DNA of 64,000 nt from a virus, in IMG/VR virus record IMGVR_UViG_3300035034_001463, positions 22,271 through 86,270 of that record, one strand, 5' to 3'. Under the pieces are notes generated by a model that worked only from the letters and a program-made list of their open reading frames with translations, was not told the origin of the DNA and searched no databases. This document shows, one piece after another, positions 58,531-64,000 of the stretch. A program made the position numbers and the translations under genes. Position 1 is the first letter of the stretch. Every line of letters starts with the position of its first letter.

Positions 58531-58721
58531 TACATGCTCCAATATCGTTCTGTTTGTGGATCTGTGCAACCGCCAACGCTGTCAGCTCGAATCCAAATCT
58601 CTTGATTGGTCATCAAGTTGCGCGTAACTGCCCATCCAGCTTTCTTGGCTGCTTCAATCTCTTGAGCCGTGCACTCCGAAGGATGAATAGTAGGATACTT
58701 TTGTTCATTAAACAGTATCAT
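58530..58721 (-). CDS. Small early-region protein
   Basis: 63 residues: MILFNEQKYPTIHPSECTAQ..., then RNLMTNQEIWIRADSVGGCT. The ATG at 58721 follows AAAGGGCAAAAAG. First gene of a two-gene unit with 58357-58530. Function unknown. Confidence 0.6.
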   Translation of the reverse strand: MILFNEQKYPTIHPSECTAQEIEAAKKAGWAVTRNLMTNQEIWIRADSVGGCTDPQTERYWSM

Positions 58722-58754
58722 CTTTTTGCCCTTTGTGTTGCTGTTTACTTTTAC

Positions 58755-58782
58755 AGTGTAACACAATCGTTTTGAAAGTCAA
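58755..58782 (-). promoter_or_regulatory. Sigma70-type promoter with shared leader
   Basis: On -, TTGACT (58782-58777), 16 bases, TACACT (58760-58755), then GTAAACAGCAACACA. Confidence 0.75.
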
Positions 58783-58904
58783 GAGGTTCCATACTTTTCG
58801 TCATAAACCCAATCGATGATACAAAGATCAGGAACTCCATACAATCGCATCGAGTCTGCTCATTGTCTTGCCCTTGGCTTGTGTTGCATGTTGCAATAGC
58901 ATTT

Positions 58905-58949
58905 AAACCAGCGCTGCACCGTGTTACAAGCAGGCTACAGCGCTGGTTT
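58905..58949 (-). terminator. Terminator-like hairpin after the gene at 58953
   Basis: AAACCAGCGCTG and CAGCGCTGGTTT form a 12-bp perfect stem around a 21-base loop. It lies immediately after the minus-strand stop. On - it ends in TTTAAAT. Confidence 0.7.
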
Positions 58950-58952
58950 TTG

Positions 58953-59462
58953 TTAGTTGTATACTGTACTAGCGACCCTTAGTGCAGTCACGCTTGCAAG
59001 CGCGTATGTGCGGATAATAACCTTATCGTTTACGCCGCCCTGCCCTTCTTCGCTTGGAGTTTTATCTTCCAAACCTTCAATGTCGCTCTTGTTGATTGGC
59101 TGCCCGTCTAGGAAGTATTCAGTAGTTCCGGGCTTCAAGTAAATCACTTCCAAGTAGACCTTGCCCTTGTGAGTAACGAACGGAGTTCCTTCGATTCGTT
59201 CTCCCCAAGCCCGCGCCCCTAGCTCGAAGTCGTCAGCTGCCTTCCCTTCCTTTACCAAGCGACGCTTTACCATATTTTCATATGCGTTGCTCTTCTTGTT
59301 TGCAAAGCACATTACGGTAGCACCAGTAACTGCTTTGGTAACTCGGTCTTGGTGCTCGTTCTTCTTGCCGCCCTTTAGCTTTACCGCTACCAAGGAGTCA
59401 ATACCAACGAACGTACCTGCTTCCAAGTCACCGAGTGCTCGTGTTGCTGTTTTAAAGTCCAT
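58953..59462 (-). CDS. Conserved early-region protein, unknown function
   Basis: 169 residues. ALGDLEAGTFVGIDSLVAVK, VTGATVMCFANKKSNAYENM, VKRRLVKEGK and RAWGERIEGTPFVTHKGKVY then LEVIYLKPGTTEYFLDGQPI. I recall homologues in several unrelated large phages, always without a function. The Tyr-Glu-Asn-Met...Arg-Arg and Trp-Gly...Pro-Phe pattern suggests a conserved enzyme or DNA-binding fold. It starts in the GGGGCAATGCG context overlapping the end of the upstream small gene region. Confidence 0.65.
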   Translation of the reverse strand: MDFKTATRALGDLEAGTFVGIDSLVAVKLKGGKKNEHQDRVTKAVTGATVMCFANKKSNAYENMVKRRLVKEGKAADDFELGARAWGERIEGTPFVTHKGKVYLEVIYLKPGTTEYFLDGQPINKSDIEGLEDKTPSEEGQGGVNDKVIIRTYALASVTALRVASTVYN

Positions 59463-59473
59463 CGCATTGCCCC

Positions 59474-59638
59474 TTAAGCTTCGACGGTGTAGTCTTGCCC
59501 GCTTGCAACGTAGCCCTCGCGAACCTTTTCGTTCTTAGGCTTTGCCCGATCAAAGTTGTCGAACATACGCGACATCTTCGCTTCTCGTTGCATCTTGCGC
59601 TCCAACTTGCGCGCCTTTTCTTTATTGTTGCTAGCCAT
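59474..59638 (-). CDS. Small basic early-region protein
   Basis: 54 residues: MASNNKEKARKLERKMQREA then KMSRMFDNFDRAKPKNEKVR. Highly charged helix with many Lys and Arg, so nucleic-acid binding is possible. It has GAGAGAAATAA before ATG and the shared leader upstream. Confidence 0.6.
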   Translation of the reverse strand: MASNNKEKARKLERKMQREAKMSRMFDNFDRAKPKNEKVREGYVASGQDYTVEA

Positions 59639-59670
59639 TTATTTCTCTCTGTGTTGCTGTTTACTTGTGC

Positions 59671-59698
59671 ATAATAACACAAGCGTTTGGATATGCAA
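59671..59698 (-). promoter_or_regulatory. Sigma70-type promoter with shared leader
   Basis: On -, TTGCAT (59698-59693), 16 bases, TATTAT (59676-59671), then GTAAACAGCAACACA. Confidence 0.7.
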
Positions 59699-59701
59699 GT
59701 G

Positions 59702-59911
59702 TTATTTTGAAGATTTGTTCTCAGTCTCACGAGCAAGACGGTCTGCTAGCCGACTTGCTTCTTCTCGACCCAATCCAGTAACGATCGGCCGAACCCGATC
59801 CGACCAAGTAATAATGCCACGCTTGCCCTTGACTTCTTCCTTTCGAAATACTGCCCAAGAATGTTGATCGTCGCCGTCAAACTTTCGTGTAGTAAAGAGA
59901 TGATTTGCCAT
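59702..59911 (-). CDS. Small early-region protein
   Basis: 69 residues: MANHLFTTRKFDGDDQHSWA, then VRPIVTGLGREEASRLADRL. GGAGG lies 5 bases before ATG. A beta-hairpin followed by a helix, as in small DNA- or protein-binding modules. Function unknown. Confidence 0.6.
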   Translation of the reverse strand: MANHLFTTRKFDGDDQHSWAVFRKEEVKGKRGIITWSDRVRPIVTGLGREEASRLADRLARETENKSSK

Positions 59912-59926
59912 CTTGTCCTCCGGGTT

Positions 59927-60091
59927 TTAGAGTCTATCAGAAGGGGGAATTGACTTTTCGTATAGTTCTTTTGCTTGTTCTTTGGTGAGATGAAATCTAC
60001 TCATAAGCAAATTGACAAAAGGCTGACGAACAAAACCTGACTCGCTTTGTTGCCATGCTTGATACATGAGAATGATCATTGACTTTTCTAT
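59927..60091 (-). CDS. Small early-region protein with probable AUA start
   Basis: (M)EKSMIILMYQAWQQSESGFV, then MSRFHLTKEQAKELYEKSIP. From ATA 60091, 54 residues; AGGAG lies 6 bases before ATA. The first ATG (60079) is 18 bases from the Shine-Dalgarno. Located directly downstream of the tRNA gene on the same strand. Confidence 0.5.
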   Translation of the reverse strand: MEKSMIILMYQAWQQSESGFVRQPFVNLLMSRFHLTKEQAKELYEKSIPPSDRL

Positions 60092-60109
60092 TGCCCTCTC
60101 CTAGAGAGT

Positions 60110-60186
60110 TGGTGGGCCTCCAGGGACTTGAACCCCGAACCGTTCCGTTATGAGCGGAATGCTCTAACCAATTGAGCTAGAGGCCC
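60110..60186 (-). tRNA. tRNA with CAU anticodon, probably tRNA-Ile2
   Basis: On -, acceptor GGGCCTC pairs with GAGGCCC; the D-arm is GCTC/GAGC, the anticodon stem TTCCG/CGGAA with loop CTCATAA, the T-arm CGGGG/CCCTG; the 3' CCA is encoded. The acceptor pairs C4-G69 and C5-G68 resemble E. coli tRNA-Ile2 rather than elongator tRNA-Met, which would need lysidine modification by TilS to read AUA. An initiator is excluded by the G1-C72 pair. Confidence 0.88.
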
Positions 60187-60191
60187 AGCAA

Positions 60192-60216
60192 AATGGGCAG
60201 CATTGCGCTGCCCATT
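60192..60216 (-). terminator. Terminator between family A copy 3 and the tRNA
   Basis: AATGGGCAGC and GCTGCCCATT form a 10-bp stem with a 5-base loop; on - it continues into TTTTG. It ends the family A transcript before the tRNA. Confidence 0.8.
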
Positions 60217-60228
60217 CACTTAGTCTAT

Positions 60229-60636
60229 TTATGCGTCTTCGGTCTGCGCAACCTCTTCGGTCGGAGCAGTCTTAGCCTTGTGTCCCCGCTTCTTGGCAGG
60301 CTTCGAATCTTCAGAAGCAGTATCCGTTGCCTCAGTTGCCTCAGTTGTCTCAGTTGTCTCAGTGACCAAGCCCAGCTCAACAGCAAGTGCCTTGTCGTTC
60401 TTGATGATGAACGCATCAAACACTGCCTGCTGCTCCGAATTCGCTCCCGCGCGGATCTCCATCACCGCATCAACCTTGGTCTTCGGAGCCGACAGCTCCA
60501 TCAACTGGATGTCCGTGTGCTCGTTTGCCTTCAGCACCTTAATGCGCCCAGCCATGCCGTTTGCAAAACGCACTTTCATCACGCCATTAAGAACGGAAGT
60601 ACCAGCGGTATCGTAAGTCTTGTTCGTGATAGCCAT
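60229..60636 (-). CDS. Family A small paralogue, copy 3 (extended tail)
   Basis: 135 residues from ATG 60636. MAITNKTYDTAGTSVLNGVM, then FANGMAGRIKVLKANEHTDI, closely matching copy 2. The tail is expanded by Thr-Glu repeats (ETTETTEATEATDTA) and a basic stretch KPAKKRGHKAKTA, so this copy may bind nucleic acid. GGAG precedes the ATG. Confidence 0.7.
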   Translation of the reverse strand: MAITNKTYDTAGTSVLNGVMKVRFANGMAGRIKVLKANEHTDIQLMELSAPKTKVDAVMEIRAGANSEQQAVFDAFIIKNDKALAVELGLVTETTETTEATEATDTASEDSKPAKKRGHKAKTAPTEEVAQTEDA

Positions 60637-60693
60637 GTGTAAGTCTCCTTGTGTGTGTTGTGCATGTTGCACCGTGTTGCATTTAACTATTAC

Positions 60694-60722
60694 AGTGTAG
60701 TATCTGCTGTTTAGGTTGTCAA
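60694..60722 (-). promoter_or_regulatory. Sigma70-type promoter for family A copy 3
   Basis: On -, TTGACA (60722-60717), 17 bases, TACACT (60699-60694). The -35 lies in the coding end of the tiny ORF upstream. Confidence 0.75.
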
Positions 60723-60776
60723 CAGTTTATTTTGTTTTTTCCTAAACTTCCGGACTACATTAACAAAGTGTTCGAT
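60711..60776 (-). CDS. Tiny ORF after the shared leader, AUC in start position
   Basis: (M)EHFVNVVRKFRKKQNKLLTT, 21 residues. The leader ACAGAGAGAAAC matches that of the gene at 59638, where ATG stands; here the position holds ATC. Too short to judge by content. Listed because it fits the non-AUG pattern. Confidence 0.3.
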   Translation of the reverse strand: MEHFVNVVRKFRKKQNKLLTT

Positions 60777-60806
60777 GTTTCTCTCTGTGTTGCTGTTTAC
60801 TTGTAC

Positions 60807-60834
60807 ATATTAACACAAACAAACAGCAGGTCAA
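60807..60834 (-). promoter_or_regulatory. Sigma70-type promoter with shared leader
   Basis: On -, TTGACC (60834-60829), 16 bases, TAATAT (60812-60807), then GTAAACAGCAACACA. Confidence 0.7.
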
Positions 60835-60848
60835 CTGGTTTGTTGGAT

Positions 60849-60998
60849 TTATTTACAGTAAATCACAGTTCCAGTTGATCGAGCCAGCATGACTCCAGTT
60901 TCATTTATGGAATCATAAGCTTCAACCGCGTGCCGGTAATTGGAAAAGATTCGAAACCCTTTTCCAAAATATAGTCTCCAAGTTCGCCTCGGTGACAT
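60849..60998 (-). CDS. Small early-region protein
   Basis: 49 residues: MSPRRTWRLYFGKGFRIFSN then YRHAVEAYDSINETGVMLAR. AAAGG lies 7 bases before ATG. A basic N-terminus and a beta/alpha pattern. Function unknown. Confidence 0.55.
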   Translation of the reverse strand: MSPRRTWRLYFGKGFRIFSNYRHAVEAYDSINETGVMLARSTGTVIYCK

Positions 60999-61013
60999 TG
61001 AAGTGCCTTTCAA

Positions 61014-61250
61014 TTAAAGGAACAAACCATTGCCAAACCAAATCATCCAACCGTGGATTATACCAATCGGTGGGATAAGAACTCCGGCAACGAGAAACAA
61101 GATCTCATTGGTTTGATTTCCTATTCCGTCAGCGATCAAATCAACCATGTAGATAACATGAGTAATCATCCCAGCAATCGCGAGGAGCGTCAGAAGCTCC
61201 ACGCAGATTGCTAAGATCATTCCCAAATTAGCCCACACATCAGTCTCCAT
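61014..61250 (-). CDS. Small membrane protein with two segments
   Basis: 78 residues, METDVWANLGMILAICVELL..., TM segments at about 9-36 (GMILAICVELLTLLAIAGMI onward) and 50-70 (ILFLVAGVLIPPIGIIHGWM). GTG at 61238 is an alternative start with GGAG 6 bases upstream. The upstream gene overlaps it by 11 bases. Confidence 0.6.
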   Translation of the reverse strand: METDVWANLGMILAICVELLTLLAIAGMITHVIYMVDLIADGIGNQTNEILFLVAGVLIPPIGIIHGWMIWFGNGLFL

Positions 61251-61548
61251 ATTCCTTAAAACGTTCAGCTACTACTTGATTGGCGTATCCAATCGAGCTA
61301 TTCTCAAACTTCTCAGTTCGCCGGGCATAGTCGCCGATCGCCTGCAAGAGCAATATGTTCTTTTCGGAGCGAGCGCGTTCGGGAAAGCTGAACTGATACC
61401 TGTTGCGGTTACAGCCGGCGATAAGAGTATCACATGCAACCGCTCGCAAATTCGGAGCTCCACAACCCAAGTCGTCCTTTACCATTGTGTTCAACTCTTT
61501 GCGGCTGTGCAGCTTCGAGTGAAGCAAACGTACAAACTTGTTTTCCAT
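61240..61548 (-). CDS. Early-region protein, unknown
   Basis: 102 residues: MENKFVRLLHSKLHSRKELN, then CGAPNLRAVACDTLIAGCNR. Basic N-terminus and three clustered cysteines. It has its own promoter and a GGCGGACAAG leader end. Function unknown. Confidence 0.6.
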   Translation of the reverse strand: MENKFVRLLHSKLHSRKELNTMVKDDLGCGAPNLRAVACDTLIAGCNRNRYQFSFPERARSEKNILLLQAIGDYARRTEKFENSSIGYANQVVAERFKEYGD

Positions 61549-61581
61549 CTTGTCCGCCTTTGTGTTGCTGTCTACTGTTAT

Positions 61582-61610
61582 AGTATAGTAGCGCCGCCGC
61601 GTGTTGTCAA
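61582..61610 (-). promoter_or_regulatory. Sigma70-type promoter with shared leader
   Basis: On -, TTGACA (61610-61605), 17 bases, TATACT (61587-61582), then a variant of the leader (GTAGACAGCAACACA). Confidence 0.75.
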
Positions 61611-61613
61611 CAG

Positions 61614-61850
61614 TTAATGCAAGGTGCGCGCACCACGCTGGCGCTCCAAAGCAACAATTTCGATTGCTTCGACTACCATCAGCATACCAACACTTTGATA
61701 TCCCGATTGGACCAACAGTTCGATGAACGAGATTGTTTCGAAGAGATCTCTTGCCGAAGCCTTGCGAAACTCTTCAAGGAGAACTCGCCGGCGCTCCTCG
61801 TCTGTGCCTTCCTCTGAAAAGATTCGGCTAAATTCTGCTTGTGTCTTCAT
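61614..61850 (-). CDS. Small helical early-region protein
   Basis: 78 residues: MKTQAEFSRIFSEEGTDEER, then LVQSGYQSVGMLMVVEAIEI. Helical, with an amphipathic middle. GAGG lies 8 bases before ATG. Function unknown. Confidence 0.6.
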   Translation of the reverse strand: MKTQAEFSRIFSEEGTDEERRRVLLEEFRKASARDLFETISFIELLVQSGYQSVGMLMVVEAIEIVALERQRGARTLH

Positions 61851-61883
61851 CAGCCTCGCCTCTGTGTTGCTGTTTACTGTTAA

Positions 61884-61912
61884 AGTATACAGAGTCTATT
61901 GATAGATGTCAA
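61884..61912 (-). promoter_or_regulatory. Sigma70-type promoter with shared leader
   Basis: On -, TTGACA (61912-61907), 17 bases, TATACT (61889-61884), then GTAAACAGCAACACA. Confidence 0.75.
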
Positions 61913-61919
61913 CGGGTAA

Positions 61920-62153
61920 TTATTTTCTATCTGCACTAATTCGATCTTTTATTTCATCTGCAACTATTTGAATTGCAAAGAACATCCATTCTGTTTCTAG
62001 TCCGGTTTTGAGAAAAAGGTTTAACGCCGCCCGGATTGAATCGAGTTCTTGGGGATCGGCAGTCTGAGCCGCAAGAATAATTGCGAGACCAATTTTGTCT
62101 CTGTCACCATCAGCATTAAGCAAGTCATCTTCAAACGCATCAAGGTCAATCAT
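61920..62153 (-). CDS. Small acidic early-region protein
   Basis: 77 residues: MIDLDAFEDDLLNADGDRDK, then LKTGLETEWMFFAIQIVADE. Strongly acidic first part and a helical end. AAGGA lies 6 bases before ATG. Function unknown. Confidence 0.6.
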   Translation of the reverse strand: MIDLDAFEDDLLNADGDRDKIGLAIILAAQTADPQELDSIRAALNLFLKTGLETEWMFFAIQIVADEIKDRISADRK

Positions 62154-62163
62154 TTATGTTCCT

Positions 62164-62370
62164 TTAATATACCAATTCTTCTTCGAATTCTTCTTCGAGA
62201 TCTTTGAGATCTTTGCGGGCAAAGTGTAGACCGTCATAGAGCGCTCCTCCCGATTGGCGCACCTGTTCAACCGCTCGCCGGCCAAATCCATCTAGAGAAC
62301 CAAACTCATTCACCCACGGTCTTTCTTCAGGTCGAGCGCGGCGCAGCCGATCGATTATCGCTTGTGCCAA
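62164..62370 (-). CDS. Small basic/acidic early-region protein, start uncertain
   Basis: 68 residues from TTG 62370: (M)AQAIIDRLRRARPEERPWVN... The frame is open further upstream (NRSSYKF) toward an AGGAGG that overlaps the previous stop, but no start codon lies at suitable spacing, so the true start is unclear. The C-terminus is Glu-rich. Confidence 0.5.
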   Translation of the reverse strand: MAQAIIDRLRRARPEERPWVNEFGSLDGFGRRAVEQVRQSGGALYDGLHFARKDLKDLEEEFEEELVY

Positions 62371-62396
62371 GAACTTATAAGAAGACCGATTACCTC

Positions 62397-62582
62397 CTAG
62401 CCCGCGTGAATTGAAAGAACGCTTCCAGCTATAATTCCCAAAGCCATAAAGAGAAACAGGACATCGTTGAGGTCGGCCCTCTGCCCGCGAGTTAATCTAA
62501 AGTTAACTTGAATCTTCCGGCTGGCGATCGTAACGAGGAATCCAAGAAGGATGCCAATCCCTATTCCAATCGCCCATCCCAT
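62397..62582 (-). CDS. Small membrane protein
   Basis: 61 residues: MGWAIGIGIGILLGFLVTIA then SRKIQVNFRLTRG, with a second segment DVLFLFMALGIIAGSVLSI. Two TM helices with a basic cytoplasmic loop. GGAGAG precedes ATG. First gene of a small operon. Confidence 0.62.
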   Translation of the reverse strand: MGWAIGIGIGILLGFLVTIASRKIQVNFRLTRGQRADLNDVLFLFMALGIIAGSVLSIHAG

Positions 62583-62801
62583 TTTACTCTCCTCGCCTCT
62601 AAGTTGTTTGCTGGACTGATCCCGACCGCCGCCCAGCTGTCAAACGTTCAATCACACCCGCGACGCGGGCTCGCGACAGAGTTTTGTCCAGCCAGCAATT
62701 CTTTTTGTAACAGCCCCTCACTCCGCTGATTACAGTGACAGTCTCATGCCAAATCCAAAGCCTAGACTTCAGACTCTCTATTAACTGTCTTACCTTGTGG
62801 T

Positions 62802-62831
62802 CTAAGAGAGGGGTTTACGCCCCTCTCTTAG
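62802..62831. terminator. Hairpin after family A copy 4
   Basis: CTAAGAGAGGGG and CCCCTCTCTTAG form a 12-bp perfect stem with loop TTTACG, just after the stop region of the gene at 62841. No T run follows on -, so it may be a stability element rather than a true terminator. The rest of 62583-62840 shows no gene. Confidence 0.6.
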
Positions 62832-62840
62832 CAGCGGTGT

Positions 62841-63197
62841 TTACAGGGCGGTGAATTCCTCAACGCCCTGTTCAGCACCGCTCTCAACAGCCCGCTCAGC
62901 CGCGTCAGCAGCCCCGGGAAGGACAATGCCGATCTCAACAGCCAGCTTGGGATCGTTCTTTGCAATGTATCGATCGAACACCGCCTGCTGCTCCACAGAA
63001 GCAAAGTCAGCACTCGCGCGCAGCGCCAGAACTGCATTGATCTTGGTCTGGGCTTCGGCCAGCTCAATCAGCTGCACATCGCAGTGATCGTTCTTGGTCA
63101 GCACCTTGATCCGACCCTTGAGATCATTCGCAAACCGCACCTTCATCACTCCGTTGAGAACCGAAGTGCCAGCAACAGTAAATGTCTTGTCAGCCAT
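62841..63197 (-). CDS. Family A small paralogue, copy 4
   Basis: 118 residues. MADKTFTVAGTSVLNGVMKV, then KGRIKVLTKNDHCDVQLIEL, QQAVFDRYIAKNDPKLAVEI. Same plan as copies 2 and 3, with a Glu/Ala tail. GGGAG lies 8 bases before ATG. Two tandem copies of a promoter lie upstream. Confidence 0.7.
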   Translation of the reverse strand: MADKTFTVAGTSVLNGVMKVRFANDLKGRIKVLTKNDHCDVQLIELAEAQTKINAVLALRASADFASVEQQAVFDRYIAKNDPKLAVEIGIVLPGAADAAERAVESGAEQGVEEFTAL

Positions 63198-63212
63198 GTT
63201 ATAATCTCCCGT

Positions 63213-63404
63213 GTGTGTTGCGCAGTATCGCGCGTTTAGTTTAAGTAGTTTAGCAGCAACTTCATTTTAACGCAAGTACATTTTTGACACATCAAACTGC
63301 GGTCGACGGTGTGTTGCGCAGTATCGCGCGTTTAGTTTAAGTAGTTTAGCAGCAACTTCATTTTAACGCAAGTACATTTTTGACACATCAAACTGCGGTC
63401 GACG
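63213..63404. repeat. Perfect 96-bp tandem repeat carrying the promoter of family A copy 4
   Basis: Copies 63213-63308 and 63309-63404 are identical. Each holds on - TTGCGT, 17 bases, TAAACT (63275-63247 and 63371-63343), the same promoter words as upstream of copy 2. The gene therefore has two identical promoters in series. An assembly artefact must be excluded. Confidence 0.85.
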
Positions 63405-63435
63405 GTGTGCCGCTCGCCTGCTGCTCGGTCTCTGT

Positions 63436-63464
63436 AGTGTATATAGAACCTAGTTGAGTGTCAA
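63436..63464 (-). promoter_or_regulatory. Sigma70-type promoter upstream of the repeat pair
   Basis: On -, TTGACA (63464-63459), 17 bases, TACACT (63441-63436). A third promoter in series for family A copy 4. The stretch 63465-63630 shows no convincing ORF. Confidence 0.65.
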
Positions 63465-63631
63465 CTAATTAGTTGGTATTATCCAACCGGTCTTTGACCA
63501 GTGCCCGGCCACGAACGCCGGAACCGAACCACAGTCAACGGCCCACGCCAACCGGAGAGGACTGAATCCGTTCTCGAATCTCACACCAGACACCCACTAC
63601 CGCCCCCGTTTAACTGCAACCTACGTCTCTA

Positions 63632-63660
63632 ATATAATTATAATGTGTCATGCTTGTCAA
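63632..63660 (-). promoter_or_regulatory. Possible sigma70-type promoter at the array edge
   Basis: On -, TTGACA (63660-63655), 17 bases, TTATAT (63637-63632). No gene with a recognisable product follows directly. Confidence 0.4.
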
Positions 63661-63744
63661 GAGAAAAGACGAGCACAACTCAAAATAATAGATCAAAAGA
63701 AAGTAGACAAATTGATAGCACTGAGCAAGTTCATCGCACGCTAG
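63643..63744 (+). CDS. Small plus-strand ORF with CxxC start
   Basis: 33 residues: MCHACQEKRRAQLKIIDQKK then VDKLIALSKFIAR. A CxxC and a basic helix read as natural. It is the only plus-strand candidate in this region and overlaps a minus-strand promoter, so support is weak. Confidence 0.3.
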   Translation: MCHACQEKRRAQLKIIDQKKVDKLIALSKFIAR

Positions 63745-64000
63745 TAGTAGAGTTGATACTAGTAGTAAGAGAGTTGAAGTTAGAGTTGATACTAGTAGTA
63801 GAGTTGATACTAGTAGTAGAGTTGATACTAGTAGTAAGAGTAGATGACTACTAGTAGTAAGAGAGTTGAAGTTAGAGTTGATACTAGTAGTAGAGTTGAT
63901 ACTAGTAGTAAGAGAGTTGATACTAGTAGTAGAGTTGATACTAGTAGTAAGAGAGTTGATACTAGTAGTAGAGTTGATACTAGTAGTAAGAGAGTTGATA
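63738..64000. repeat. Short-period direct-repeat array running off the right edge
   Basis: About eleven copies of a core containing GATACTAGTAGTA recur at spacings of 18, 21 and 33 bases, separated by AGAGTTGA and GTTGAAGTTAGA variants. Each core contains ACTAGT. The ORF read through it (repeated ELILVV) is a by-product. It could be an iteron-like site, a recombination hot spot or an assembly end artefact. Confidence 0.8.

Noticed and set aside
60110-60186. Initiator tRNA-Met
   Set aside because: It has a G1-C72 pair and lacks the three consecutive G-C pairs in the anticodon stem expected for an initiator.
63645-63854. Plus-strand ORF with repeated ELILVV
   Set aside because: Product of reading through the short direct-repeat array; no evidence for translation.
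63738-64000. CRISPR array
   Set aside because: Units are contiguous with 18-33 base periods and no unique spacers; no cas genes.

Overview
The window is a 64 kb piece of a T4-like contractile-tailed phage genome (Caudoviricetes, myovirus morphology), closest in gene content to the marine T4-like cyanophages and pelagiphages. Evidence is the set of recognisable T4 homologues: gp13, gp14 and gp15 (neck and tail completion), gp18 sheath, gp19 tube, gp4, gp16 and gp17 (packaging), gp32, UvsX, UvsY, UvsW, gp61 primase and gp41 helicase, together with T4-type late promoters (TATAAATA-like). No photosynthesis gene is visible, so the host cannot be named from this window.

Layout. 0-4.6 kb: surface-sugar genes (GT9 transferase, carbamoyltransferase, GmhB-like phosphatase, cupin, Nudix). 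4.6-16 kb: tail and neck genes, dNMP kinase, an HNH endonuclease, head completion, sulfotransferase. 15.8-23.1 kb: packaging, where the large terminase is broken into two genes by a split intein with a homing endonuclease gene between the halves. 23.2-26.1 kb: gp32, UvsX, UvsY. 26.1-33.9 kb: a glycosyltransferase and methyltransferase cluster. 34-48.1 kb: UvsW, small conserved genes, a Tat-signal protein, peptide deformylase, a DnaE-like fragment, ADP-ribosylglycohydrolase, a structural protein, primase and helicase. 48.3-52.3 kb: a minus-strand array of about a dozen small overlapping genes, most sharing one C-terminal motif. 52.5-63.5 kb: a visibly more GC-rich minus-strand early region of short genes, most with their own sigma70-like promoter and often a shared leader, including four copies of another small paralogue family, an AAA+ ATPase and a CAU tRNA. 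63.7 kb to the edge: a short-period direct-repeat array.

How the parts work together. Early genes on the minus strand are read from host-type TTGACA/TATACT promoters, probably to modify the host. The recombination and replication genes (gp32, UvsX, UvsY, UvsW, gp41, gp61) form a T4-type replisome and recombination set. The structural genes are read from late promoters. The sugar genes probably decorate the virion or alter the host envelope.

Most unusual points: (1) the fractured terminase, with an atypically placed intein split and an inserted VSR-like homing endonuclease; (2) several genes, including gp14 and gp15, that have a strong Shine-Dalgarno but AUU, AUC or AUA where the start codon should be; (3) a recurring arrangement in which the late or early promoter box ends 3-6 bases before ATG, predicting leaderless mRNAs; (4) tandem small-paralogue arrays with A7-run frameshifts; (5) a composition break near 52 kb. 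All family calls rest on reading the translated sequence; no search was run.
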